Assembly (NCBI RefSeq): GCF_040115645.1
Contig: NC_089559.1
Location: 3,100,001-3,164,000 of the forward strand
Direction: 5' to 3'
DNA length: 64,000 nucleotides
Source: Euwallacea fornicatus
Taxonomy: Eukaryota > Arthropoda > Insecta > Coleoptera > Curculionidae
Position 1 is the stretch's first letter. Every line of letters begins with the position of its first letter. Below the pieces are notes generated by a model. It had not been told where the DNA came from. It ran no database searches and saw only the letters and a list, made by a program, of their open reading frames with translations. Both the position numbers and the translations under genes were made by a program. This document shows, piece after piece, positions 47,800 to 58,631 of this stretch.

Positions 47800-48195
47800 A
47801 AATATTAAAAGTGGCCCGCATTGACTTCCATCCACTCGTATAGCTGATCCTTAAAACATCGTCGTCTCATACGGTTATTGAGCTGCACTTTTCGGCGATT
47901 CGGGTACGTAACTCTTCGAGGGAGTCAGACTTTGTGTTAGAGATTTTAGCCTTCAATTGCCCCCATTAGAAAATATCCATATGGCTAAGGTCAGGTAATC
48001 TCGCGGCCACTCAACTGTACCCTTCTGCCAATGCATCTTCCATGGAACTCTTCATCTAGGAATTGTCGGACGGCAGTATTGTAGTGTGAAGGTGTCCAAA
48101 AATACTCTTGACAAACTAATCCTTATCCTAAGAAGCGACAATCTTGTTCAAGTATTTCAGTTATCCTGGAAAATATAGCATCTTGTAGAGGTTTT
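47800..48195 (-). pseudogene. Transposase pseudogene, 3' piece
   Basis: The minus strand reads, in shifting frames, a VRQFLDEEFHGRCIGRR segment, then ARLPDLSHMDIF with a stop for the following Trp and GQLKAKI, and KSDSLEELRTRIAEKCSSIT, ending WKSMRATF. This is the second half of the catalytic domain and C terminus of the DUF4817/DDE_3 family. Continuity with 49640-50135 is broken by the Tc1 insertion. Confidence 0.65.
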
Positions 48196-48200
48196 AAATA

Positions 48201-49619
48201 TACTGCATGATATAGAAAAGAGAACACTCCGTAAAAATGATTTTATTTAAATAATTTTTAGTATACATATTTAAAAATATATGGGAACACAAAAAACTAT
48301 TCAATTTTCAGCCATATTTATCAATATATTTATGAATTACCAGGAATTTTAGTCTGTTTTACTGTAAAAGTTGAAATAAAATATCAACAATATGACGGCA
48401 AAATATTATTTATTGATGTATGGTGTGCTTAGAAAGTGTTTTTAAATTAATTAAATATACCTAGATGCAGAATGCAGCGAAATTTTCATCAATTAAGCGA
48501 GTTTCAGAGAGGTTGAATAGTGGGTTTACGAGAGGCCGGTTGGTCATATAAGCAAATCGTCACTAGATTAAACTGTAGTGTAAATACTATAGTAAGATGT
48601 TAGGCATGTTTCCAACAAAAGCAAACAGGCAGAAGGAGAGATACTGAACGATTTCGAAGAACTACAGAACGCTCAGATCGTCGCTTTCGAATTATGGTCC
48701 TAAGGGATAGGTTCGTCTTGTCGAATACGCTGACGGATCAGTGGTTTGCTGAGTATGGAAGACCCGTTGGGATTCGACCCATTTATCGTCGAATAAAAAG
48801 TTTTGGATTGATTTCGTACCGTACCCATCTTGTTTTAACTTTCACCTTAAATCATCGTCAAAATCGACTGCAGTGGTGTAAAAAATTGGATACATTGAAA
48901 TCTGGAATAGAATTATATCAGTTAGTCACGAATCCAAGTTCTCTTTGGATATGCATGATTGTCAGGCAAGAGTAAGAAAAAGAAGGGATGAAAGACGGGA
49001 TCTTCAGTTTCCAATACACAGGCATGTCCATCAGTGTGTTGGGGTTTGGGGTGCTATTGCATATGGTTGTAGGTCACCTTTACTTTCCATTAGAGGCACC
49101 TCAACGACACATCCCAGAAGTCCTGGAACTTCATCTCGTGCCTTATCTAGAAACTCTTACTAATCCAGTTTTTCTGGAAGACAATGCACGACAACATGTG
49201 ACTATAGTGACTCTGGACTACTTTCAACAAAATGCGATCATTTTGCTACCTTGACCACTCGATCTCCAGACCTCTCATCGATTGAACATGTGTGAGATAT
49301 TGTAGGTAAAAGGTTGTATAATTTACTCCATCCCTCATAAACCCTAGCGACGCTACGTCATGCTATTCAGTTAACCCGGAATGAAATCTCCCAAGAGGAC
49401 ATTAATCATTTCATTAAATCAATGCCTAAACTTATACAATACGGAAACGTAGAAGACATCGCGGAAGACCGACAAACTATTTATTTTTTTTAGTTTTTAA
49501 CAATAAAATTTGTTCAATATTTTAATGAAGCATTTGCCTTAGCGTAAGAAACGTGCGTACCAAAAATTGTTTAAATTAAACCATTTTTACGGGGTGTTTT
49601 TGGTCTGTGTCACACAGTA
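48201..49619 (+). mobile_element. Tc1-like (DD34E) element, copy 2
   Basis: Left end TACTGCATGATATAGAAA, right end in complement TACTGTGTGACACAGACC, with TA at 48199-48200 and 49620-49621. 1419 bp. It aligns end to end with copy 1 (30761-32435), including flanking AAAATGATTTTATTTAAATA, minus the hairpin and extra block of copy 1. Confidence 0.8.
48465..49490 (+). pseudogene. Tc1-like transposase pseudogene, copy 2
   Basis: The 48694-48975 frame reads LRDRFVLSNTLTDQWFAEYG and the region leading to the first Asp block, which is degraded (TNPSSLWICMHDCQARV across a shift). The 48988-49254 frame contains HIPEVLELHLVPYLETLTNP and VFLEDNARQHVTIVTLDYFQ. A shift then gives TTRSPDLSSIEHV, retaining the final Glu with 34-residue spacing, and NEISQEDINHFIKSMPKL. 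Defects: several frameshifts and a TGA after EHV in place of Trp. It is less decayed than copy 1 downstream but equally inactive. Confidence 0.75.
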
Positions 49620-49639
49620 TAGTTTTCTCCATTTATATT

Positions 49640-50135
49640 ACCAAGAATGGAAAATGGTCTAACAATGTGATTATCCAAAATCGTTGCTTAAACGTTCAAT
49701 TTTTGAGTTTGTTGAGTATGGGATTCGCGGAACAAGAACTAACATCACTACAGTAACGATGGTCATGTCTGTTAACTATATCGTTGAAGCAGAATGAGGA
49801 TTCATCATATAATTATGTATTATAAAATAAAAATCTTTTTAAATGGAACATGGTACTAAAGGATTCACGAAATTCTATGCGACAGTCGAAATTATCCTCG
49901 TTTAATTCCAGTGCTAATTTTATCACATTACAATGGAATTTTATTCCTTTTAAAACTCTGTGAAAAGTACTTTTTGAAACGTCGGATTCCTCATAAATTT
50001 TTAATACAGACATTCTGTTGTCCATATGAACGTGTCCAAGAATCGCGATTTGGACTTCATCACCTCTCGTTGAACGGTTAATTTCCTGCTTTTTATTTTG
50101 GACGAAACCAGTCTCATTCAAATTCGTTAGCAACT
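49640..50135 (-). pseudogene. Transposase pseudogene, 5' piece
   Basis: The minus-strand frame 50133-49813 reads NETGFVQNKKQEINRSTRGD, EVQIAILGHVHMDNRMSVLK, then KIYEESDVSKSTFHRVLKG, a clear helix-turn-helix of this family, and LALELNEDNFDCRIEFRESF. Further 3' comes NDIVNRHDHRYCSDVSS and a degraded version of the VWAGILDNHI strand. The first catalytic Asp block is lost. It pairs with 47800-48195 across the Tc1 insertion. Confidence 0.7.
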
Positions 50136-51057
50136 TAGATGAACAAAGCTGGCATACTATTTTTTCAAGATAATTTAAACTAAAGAGATGAGCTCCCGCT
50201 CACGAAAAAATATTGTTTTTGTAATAAAAACACACAATCTTGATTCTCATCTTGTTACGTGTAAAACATTTTAATAAAATTAAACTAACTGCAAAATGAG
50301 GTTTTTCCAAGAAATACTAAAACCGTTAAGTGCAAATGAAAATATCAATAAATTGTTCTTCTAAAAAAAATTTTGGTTTTCAATTTTAAATGGAATGTTA
50401 AGAATGTCATTGTTATAAATAGATCTGGGACGTCGACGTGTTGTGAGTGTAACTGTCCATTTCGGCATTTATTACAATAACATAGATGGTTAAAATAAAA
50501 TATTTTCATTTTTGTTTAATTTCTACAAAACCGACGGATTTTTTTTTAAATAAAAGCCTGGTGGTGTAGGTATTAAAATTGCCTTTAAACAAGGTCTTAC
50601 ACGACCGCTACCCGAATTTGAAAATTTCACAGGGATAGTTTCCAGGGGTAGAGGGGTGGCATTTTAGAAACAACGTTTTCACAAAAAGATGTCCCCTCTC
50701 TATCAAAATTGACGTATTTTAGCGATTTTTTCTGTAACAAGCCACAGAAAAGATACTCACGGTGGACACTTCCCTGGGACACCCTGTAGGTAACAGATGC
50801 TTACCACAACCAAAATCGAACAGGCTGGGACTTTTCGTTATGTAGTTCTCTGCGATTTTTATGCCCGGACTCTGGATATTTCTTGAGGTACGTCGATGCA
50901 CTAGCTACCGTGTTGGATTTATATCCAGAGTCCAAACACAGGCAAGTTCAGAGTTTTGTGCCTGCTAAAAGTTCTGGCCCATTTAATTTTGGTAGAGGTA
51001 CGCATCTATGCCGCATACAACATTCTCAGTAATTACACATCAGATTACCTTTTTCAG

Positions 51058-51167
51058 TCTTGGTACGACTACAAGCTGCGATGGGAACCAAAGGAGTATG
51101 GAGGGGTGCACATGCTGCACGTACCTTCCGACCATATCTGGCGGCCGGATATAGTACTATATAATAA
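51058..51167 (+). CDS. Nicotinic acetylcholine receptor alpha subunit, 110-bp exon
   Basis: Follows acceptor TTTTTCAG and ends at donor GTAAGT. It encodes SWYDYKLRWEPKEYGG, then HMLHVPSDHIWRPDIVLYN, plus two bases (AA) of a split codon. The 110-bp size and phase 0/2 borders match the conserved nAChR exon 4. WRPDIVLYN is binding loop A with its Tyr. From memory of insect subunits the wording is closest to alpha4/alpha8-type, not alpha1, alpha2 or alpha3; the assignment within the group is tentative. The protein is a membrane channel subunit. The next exon should begin (C/T) then the NADGN codons; it was not seen in the 12.8 kb to the right. Confidence 0.92.
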
Positions 51168-53388
51168 GTAAGTACCGAGACCTCCTGTATTATTTATGAC
51201 TGTTCTATAGAATTTCATCTTTGTGATTAGCTCAATGTGCTCACGTAATTGTACAGTATGAAGCCTTTTTATTTCAGTCATGGCGCCATGAGTATTAGAA
51301 TTACCAAGAAAATCGAGGTTTCCATCCTGCTTACATCTGTCTTATTGATGTCAGGTATTTGAAATGTGTGCTCTTTTTTCTATTCGAAGTTTTCCTGCTA
51401 AAACTGGCCTTAATAGGTTGAATTTGGAGGATAAACTATGTGTCATCCACACAACAATTTTGTCACTGCAACGGCATGCATTTTTGTTGGGTTACAATAC
51501 GACAAACAAGCAGACACGCTGTTAAGCCATGTTTGCGGTTTTGCCCATTTTGGTGGCAGAATTATTCCCAGCCAGAATTAGTTACCATAACTTCAATGTA
51601 GTGTGAATAACTGCGTCGTAAATTAGCCTAAACGGAGATGGTTTACCTAATTTAGATTTTCTTCGGGAAGGGACTCCCCGACACACCAAAATTAAGAAGG
51701 GTCATTTATTTTGCGTGAAATATCAACAGTCGGCATGCATTTTGTTTGTTTGCGATTCTCCCTCAAAAGCCCTCATTACATCAGAAAGGTGCAAGAGCCC
51801 TTTCGCTGCTAAATTAGGCCGGAATTTTTTAGTATAAAGCACAATTAACGAAGGAAAGGGGCGTGAAGCCCATTATGTTCCACCTCAAAGTCTGAATAGA
51901 TCTCATGGCTCTATTGCCGATTTTCATCCTTCTGCAATTAACCCATTATTTCCTGACCCAGATGGGCGATTCCATGGAGATATTTATGAACATGCCCTAT
52001 ACGTCCAGATGCAGGGCCCACCTCTCTGCTTGAATGATAAATGCGATGTCATCGGCTAGACATTGATGCCTGAGATTGATTAATTATCTGACGAAATATC
52101 AGATAAAGTTTCTATTTTGGCTTTTTCTACTAAACAAGTTTCTATGGATTTCGTTTTATGAGATACCCTACATAAAAAGAAATTGTTATAGGGCTGTTCC
52201 GTCGAGTCATGGTCCCCTCATATTTTTTGCGAATATTTATATTATGCAGTCGAGAAATCAATTAGTATGGGATTTTATTTTGAAAGAAACATTATGACCC
52301 CTTTAACGCGAATTCTGTTAAAAAATACTGCTGTGAGATAAAAGTTACACTTACGCTATCAGCTGTGTTGCCACGTACAGTTTGTACTCCCTTACGTCAG
52401 TTTTCTCCCGAGAGCGTCACGTTCCCACGTATATTTCCGATATTTTATTACTATGACAACTAAAAATTGAGTTTCCAATTTGCACGCAAGGAGGTACATA
52501 CTTATGTATCTCCGTACTCTTCAACTACAAACCAAAGTCATAAAATTCGAATTGGTTTTTACCGAAACTTCGTAAATATTTATTATTGATGGCTCTTGTT
52601 CCCACTTTCGTTTCTTTGTGAATTCAAGTTTTTTTTATAGTTAAGTCTTCGCACTAGTCAGAAACAATATTCATTGTCGTTGCTTTAAAATTGAGCTCCT
52701 TTTTTAGCATTTTTACGCAGATTAATTGATGTACCTCCACCTCCAATTGTAAAAACAAATTAGTAACTTGACTATATAAGGCAATGTTCAAAATTTTACA
52801 CGTTTTGAAACCAAAACTTTTTTGACATATGTCGCCGATAGGTCGTGTTTCCACGTATCTTCGTTCCAGTGTTTAAGTCTCACTACTCCACACACGCATT
52901 ATTCCGATACAGTATTCATCGTCGAAGGTTTCTATTAAGCTCTGCTTATATTTTCATCACAGAATTACCGACAGACCGTGTTTTCGCGTACTGAAAAATA
53001 TGTTGTTGAACATGTAGATTCCAGAAAACTACCCAATATTTTAGGGCAACTTCGGGGGCCATTTTTTTTACAGTAAGGCCCTCCGTGAAAATTTATTTCA
53101 CCGTCAACCATATCTAGTTTAAACTCGTAACATCTCTAACGTAATCAGCAACTTCCGAGCAGGCAAAAAATTATGTTTTAAAGCTTTTTCGCCATCCGGA
53201 ACGTGAAAAATGTTCCTTGAAAAAAGTTGGATCACAAAGCGATTCCGTCATGGCAATGAATTTAAATGGGAATCTGCTTAGGAAAACAAAGTGAACTTTC
53301 CAGGAATTGTAACTGAATTAGTTTTTACGCATATTTCAGGATTTACCTACCATAAGGCACATCGCCGCAATGTCGGTCTAAGGCCATA
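51168..53388 (+). other. Downstream intron of nAChR, no exon assigned
   Basis: Starts with the donor GTAAGT at 51168. A splice-flanked in-frame stretch at 51278-51354 is noted as a weak exon candidate. Otherwise no coding or transposon sequence is recognised. Motifs like GTTYCCACGTAT recur at 52370, 52430, 52850 without clear period. Confidence 0.45.
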
Positions 53389-54357
53389 TACAGGGCGTAA
53401 CCTTTAACCTGAAATATCGCAATATAGGGAATAATAAGCGCCCTACGAAAAAAATGCCGAGTATGAAAGTTTAATTATTCCGCAGGGGAAATACTTTGAT
53501 GCTCAACTTATTATCCCTTCGGCCCGCCTTGTGGGAGTTGGAGGGATGGGGGGAACTTTGAATTATTAAATGGCATCCCACACTTTTTATTACAGACTCG
53601 AATTCTACGGCAAAAAATACGTAGAATTTGCCTGGAACTTTTTTTTCATTCATACTAGATGGCGCTGTTATAGACGAAATTCAATTTTCCTTTCGGTTAT
53701 GACTTATTGAAAGGTTTGATGAAATCTGCTTTAAATTCAATGTAAACAAAAACTTTTTGCAGTTAGTTTTCATTTCATTTAAAATAAGTGCTTAAAATGA
53801 TGAACTTCAACTTCAATGCACTTATTAAATCGCATTTCAAACGACCGAAGACAACTAAGGCCAATCTAATGTAGTATTAATACCAAAACAAGTCAAACTG
53901 AACGAAATTAGTTGTTTCTACAGGTTAGCTTTTTTTAAACGTTTAAACCAAAACCGTAAACCAATGAAAATGTGTTATTTTTATTTATCCTGAACAGTAA
54001 GTGAGAATGAAGTTCTTTTTTAAGCAGTTTTCTTCAAACCTTTCGATAACTCGTAAGCGAAAAGAAAATTAAATTTCGTTGATTACAGTGCCATCTATCA
54101 TGAATCGAAAAAATGTTCCAGACAAATTCTACGTATTTTTTCCCTAGAATTCGAATCTGCAATGAAAAATGAAGAATGCAATTTAAAAATTCAAAGTTAC
54201 AGCTCATCCCCTCATGAGGAGGGTCAGAGGGGCACTAATTTTAGCATTAATATATTTTCCCCTTGGAATAATTAAGCTATCATAATAGGCATTTTTTTCG
54301 CAGAGCGCTTATTATTCCAGGTATTGCGATGTCTCAAGTTAAATGTTACATACTGTA
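53389..54357. mobile_element. 969-bp foldback element with ~330-bp arms
   Basis: Starts TACAGGGCGTAACCTTTAAC and ends ACTGTA, with TA at 53387-53388 and 54358-54359. The arms pair through blocks such as GGAATAATAAGCGC, AATTATTCC, AATTCTACG and ACTAGATGGCGC with their diverged complements on the right. The centre (53.75-54.0 kb) has no transposase, so it is non-autonomous. Confidence 0.75.
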
Positions 54358-54359
54358 TA

Positions 54360-56200
54360 TCAATTTTCATTACATTAATCAAATCATCTCATATATCTCC
54401 ACGGAATTCACTTTATCTGATATAAGAATAAATTAAATTTTTATTCTGCTAGCTTTTCCAGAAGAATAGTGACACGACGAGCACTCATCGATTTATTCAA
54501 ATTACGGCAAAAGCTACATTCGGGAAAAAATGATTTTCAATTTTAAGGGTTATCTACTTACAGTTTTTGGGATTTTATTCCTTTAGGGCCGCTAGTATTC
54601 GATAAGGGACATGGGAAATGGATTCCCTTATTATTTTATCGTCAATGACACCGGTAATTCCTGCGATTTGGAATCTCTCCTGTCGAGCGGTAGAAGGTGC
54701 GGGTCTGGTTCCCACGTAACCATAAACGTTCCCTTGTGTTGTTAGAAACTTCAACATCATTATATTCTTATATAAAATTTTGGAATGGGTTACCTTCAGA
54801 TTCTCAATTAATTTGGGGTAAGCCCAATTCTCATCTACTGTCAATATCCAAACACCTGTTTAATCACTTTATAAATGCGTTAAACTCACTGATAACACTG
54901 TAATTTAAATCCCATTTTCCTTTCTCTTTCACGCTTTAATCATTTTTTGAAATAAAATTTTTGATGCATGAAACCAGATTAAAAATTTTTGTCGCGTTTT
55001 AAAAACAGTTTATGCATGAAAAAATATCCATTTCAATTTGAACATCATCCAGCACTGCGTCTATTTCCATTGAAGCACCGTTTCGAAAACAAGGTCTCGA
55101 CATGAATATTAAAAATATCACGGGAATAAAAGGGCCAAAAAGTCATTTTGTATGCGAAATTTGAATGGGGCTTTTAATTTATGTATGCTCGTAGAATTCC
55201 GAAAGCATTTCCGCTCTGTGGAGAAACTTAGTGCCTATTACTTGAGGCTCTAATATGGTGTACGATTAGGATTTGACGAATTTGTGTTTAAAGAAAAAGC
55301 CGAAGCAAAAGGTTAGACGATTTTATTGTTTTCCATACATACAGGGTCCTGCAATAGTGCATCAGCTTTCTGTAGCTTCTACTTCTTTTTCTAATTTACA
55401 ATTTTTTTTTCTGTGGGATTACACAGCACATGAAGGCATATTTCCAGATTTTTTTCTCTTATGGGCAGCATGACGCCAAAAGTGAGACCATTTCATTATT
55501 TTAAATGAAATACCCCAATTTTTGTGTTATTTTCGGATTTCTCGATAAATTTTAAGGTCACTTTATGTAAAGTGTCTTATTTTAAAATTAACCGTTTCCG
55601 AGTCATTTGGACGCATTTGATTGCTGTAAGGTTCCACGGGAATCAGTATTCTATGCAACCGTCGCGAATTTCGAAATAAATCTTCTTGGAGTCCAAGAGG
55701 ACTTAATAAATGGCGATTGGTCGTGTTTTAATTTTTTTAAAACTCTACCACAGCTGCCGAAATAGGCCTCTGTAGTTGCATGACTTCAAACCTCCAACAA
55801 CTTGCTCATTTCAAATGGAATGTCCTATTTTCTCGGCGGCATCGTGTTCAAAATTCAAAAATCGACAACTTTTCTTAACATTGCCATAATCCTCAACTTA
55901 GTCATTTCTGAGTTTCCGAAAATTGGCTTTTTTAGCTTTTAAATGTTTCGATCGTCAAGAAAAATATCAGAATGACGACAATATGTAATATTTGGAAATA
56001 ATAAAAAATATGAAAAAAATTATTGTTACACAGAGGAATAGCATATTCTCTTCCTGATTCTGCCAAATGTTAAATTTAAAAATTAAAACATAATAGTTAA
56101 CTAATTTTACATTTACGTTAAATTAATCTATCAGGGAAAGTCAAATAAAAACCTTAAAAACAATATTCAACTTAATTTGTTTAAACGATGTCATAAACGA
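54360..56200. other. Unassigned 1.8-kb stretch
   Basis: No gene recognised. TACAGGGTCCTGCAATAGTG at 55342 looks like one terminus of a further element, and CATTTCAAATGGAATGTCC near 55808 loosely mirrors 55490-55512, but no full element could be delimited. Confidence 0.4.
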
Positions 56201-56209
56201 AAATGTCGT

Positions 56210-56700
56210 CTTACAATTTAGACTCCATTACGTTGAATACATCTCCTCCATTGTCTTAGAACTGCTTGAATACAGGAAGAAAAGGATCTTTTGTTAATGT
56301 GCACCGCCAATCATAAACTGTCTGAATCAGTTCATCAATAGTTTGAAAGTTCTTCCCACCAAAAGCCTCTTTAAAGCGACCGAATGCATGATAATCGCTG
56401 AGGGTGAGGTCAGGCGAATATGGAGGATATGGTAGATATTCAAACTTTACATTTTGCATGACTGCTGTAGTTGCTTCATTTCTTCAGGCCATTCTTTGCT
56501 TGCTCGCTTGATTTTAGGCTGATGATAATGTCCCCGAAGTCATCTCCAGTAACAATCCTTGTCAGAAAGACGTTTCCTTCTGATTCATACCGATGCAAGA
56601 ATTTCTCAAATGAATTAATCGTTCTTGTGTTAATTCTAAGGTCAACTGCTTTAAAAACAATTTTTTTTAGATAGTATTTCTTCCCATTTACAACATGTAA
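56210..56700 (-). pseudogene. Mariner transposase pseudogene with internal deletion
   Basis: The minus strand reads KFLHRYESEGNVFLTRIVTG and DDFGDIII, the first Asp block region of mariners, then jumps to PYPPYSPDLTLSDYHAFG, RFKEAFGGKNFQTIDELIQT and a C terminus ending in QF and stop. The segment between (including the DNARPH block) has been deleted. The last catalytic Asp (LSD) is present. The first Asp block reads GDDF in place of GDE.W. Confidence 0.65.
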
Positions 56701-56769
56701 TTCCGCACCTGATTTTTGTGGGGGGCGGTTTTAGTTGGTCCTGCCTTGTAACTTAACGATGATCAGCCT

Positions 56770-57456
56770 AACAAATTCATCTTAAAAGATTTTCAAAATG
56801 TCTTCCATCTTGCTCAAGACATTTGTCGGTTCTGATATGAAAGGAACTATCCACGTTTTGGATCACTGTAGGTGTAATTGTGGCAAAAGCATGGATAAGT
56901 CTTTGCCTCGTGCTCTCTTGAGTTATCGAAGGTTCCACGTAAATACGTTCTTTAATATACCCCCATAAGAAATAATCAGGTTTTGGCAAATCAGGGCGTC
57001 TTGCAGGCCATGCAACTGGTCCACCCCTTCGTATCTACCAATTGTCGAACGTATAATCCAAAATCCGAAATGGCTTTAGCTTCTTCCCAAAAAATATAGA
57101 AGGGCGCTATTGTATTGAAGCCAAATGTTCTGTGCCCTAATATAAATCAGTATATTTTTGAGCAACATGGACAAAATATTCGTTAAAAAATCCAAGTACT
57201 TTCAGCTGCTAAAACGACCATCAAGAATATAGAGACATTCCACATAATGTCCAAGAATTCAGCCCCAAATATTTATTAGCCAATGGTGGTTGTAATCAAT
57301 TTGCCGCAATATTTTTGGATTTTCCACAGAATAACAATGCAAGTTAGACTTGTTGATACAACCATTATTATAAAGTGCGGATTTATCGAACAATAAAATG
57401 TTCATGAAAAAACAAGGATTATCCCGTAAACGCAATTGCGCTCTGATGGGGCTCAA
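56770..57456 (-). pseudogene. DUF4817/DDE_3-type transposase pseudogene
   Basis: Minus-strand order: MNILLFDKSALYNNGCINKS (first Asp block, decayed), NPKILRQIDYNHHWLINIWG, YILDGRFSS, KYLDFLTNILSMLL, IWLQYNSALLYFL (second Asp block, degraded), GLQDALICQNLIISYGGILK in a shifted frame for the last block, and finally the intact 56989-56777 frame PDYFLWGYIKERIYVEPSI to DGRHFENLL. The N terminus is missing where the LINE 3' end abuts at 57457. Confidence 0.65.
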
Positions 57457-57599
57457 TGTAGTAGTAGTAGTGATAGAAAAATTTTATTCACTTAAGAAAG
57501 GGCTATCGGCCTCAATGGCCTTTCTGCCCGTGACATTTTTTACCTTTCTTCTTTACAATTCAATCAAATATACACAAAAGAAGAAAGAAGAAAAAAAAT

Positions 57600-58631
57600 C
57601 AGAATTCTTGGAAATATTCCAGCAGTGTTGTGGAAGGGAAGAGGAAGCGGGATTGTCTACTTTGTCTTGTTAAGCAAAGTGGGTTGAGTGTAGTTCGATT
57701 GTAGTGATTATCGTTCCATTTGAATTTTAGTTGTAGTAATCTTTCCATTATTGTAATCATTAGTGCCCGTTCATACAAATGTGCCTTAAACGGATTGTGA
57801 AGAGGGTTCTCGGGAGGTGTCTTATCTTGGTGATTAGTCTCACAATCAGTGCGATCTGTTCTGTAGTTTGCATGTGCTGTTTTGTTCTCTCTGCAGCATT
57901 TGCTCTTAGTATATGTGCATAGTCCAATAGTCATCTGCAAATGGATTTGTAAATTTAGGTGTCCGTTTTGGTACTAATTCCTTTATTTTTACATGTCAGA
58001 GTTCTAAAGTGTTTGGTTCTTCTAATGATTTTCGTTGTTGTATTTTGTACGTGTTTGAAGAATTTTAATTAATTGTTAATTGATATCTCTAGGTATTTTA
58101 CTTCCAGCTTTGGTTTCGTTTGCTTACTGTCTGTTAGTATTGTTGGGGAGTTGTTTTTCATCTGATGGTCTGGTAGAAACAGTTGATTTTTGGTTGAGCT
58201 TGGTGTTAGTCTCTATCTGTAGAACCAATTCATTGTGTTGTCCATTAGTGTCTATAGTTTTTCCACCGCTTTCGTTGTGGTTTTGTCGTGCGTAATAATT
58301 GCAGTGTCGTCGGCGTATTGCAGCATATATGGTGTTTTGTGAAAGTGATTTTTATCTTGATTATGATTGTATATGTCGTAGCAGTAAATGTTGTAAAGAA
58401 ATGGCGCGATCCTTGTGGTGAGAGCCCTTGCTCAGTGGAGAGGGTAAAGGAAACGGTGTTGTTCCTGCATACCTCTAGGTATCTGGTTTCTATTAGGTTT
58501 CTTATAATATGTGCTAAGTAATTCGGTGTGTTGAGGTTGTATAATAGTCCTTTGTGCCAAACACTGTCGAAGGCCTTATTTATGTCCATAAAGAGACATG
58601 CTGTTTTATTGTTTTCTAGGTGTGAGGTTTA
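57600..58631 (-). pseudogene. LINE reverse transcriptase core and 3' end
   Basis: The frame 58589-58245 reads FMDINKAFDSVWHKGLLYNL, motif A of reverse transcriptase with its Asp, and then PQGSRHF, motif B. After a frame change the catalytic motif YADD (codons 58317-58306) is clear within LQYADDTAIITHDKTTTKAV. Further downstream are ILRANAAERTK and LITKIRH and the 57940-57599 frame, the conserved C-terminal domain also found at 3.2-3.5 kb. Product: reverse transcriptase for target-primed insertion. Frameshifts and stops after YADD make it inactive. Confidence 0.85.

Larger units (their letters stand above)
47417..50788 (-). mobile_element. Tc1/mariner element in nAChR intron, split by Tc1 copy 2
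   Basis: Left end TATAGGGTGTC after TA (47415-47416); right end GACACCCTGTA at 50778-50788. Arms of about 300 bp share AGAGRGGACATC-type and AAATGYCATG/AAATGCCACC blocks in inverse order. Minus-strand transposase pieces lie on both sides of the plus-strand Tc1 element 48201-49619. Removing that insertion leaves about 1.95 kb. Confidence 0.7.
44493..51057 (+). other. nAChR intron, 6565 bp
   Basis: Runs from the donor GTAAGA to the acceptor TTTTTCAG, phase 0. It holds a MITE (46285-46510), a decayed NRD-repeat frame (45240-45900) and an antisense Tc1/mariner element split by a second Tc1 element (47417-50788). Confidence 0.8.

Noticed and set aside
50956..51171. A 71-codon frame beginning MCLLKVLAHL and running through the receptor exon as a single gene
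   Set aside because: The first 34 codons are intron read-through. The acceptor TTTTTCAG at 51057 and the conserved 110-bp exon size define the real coding part.
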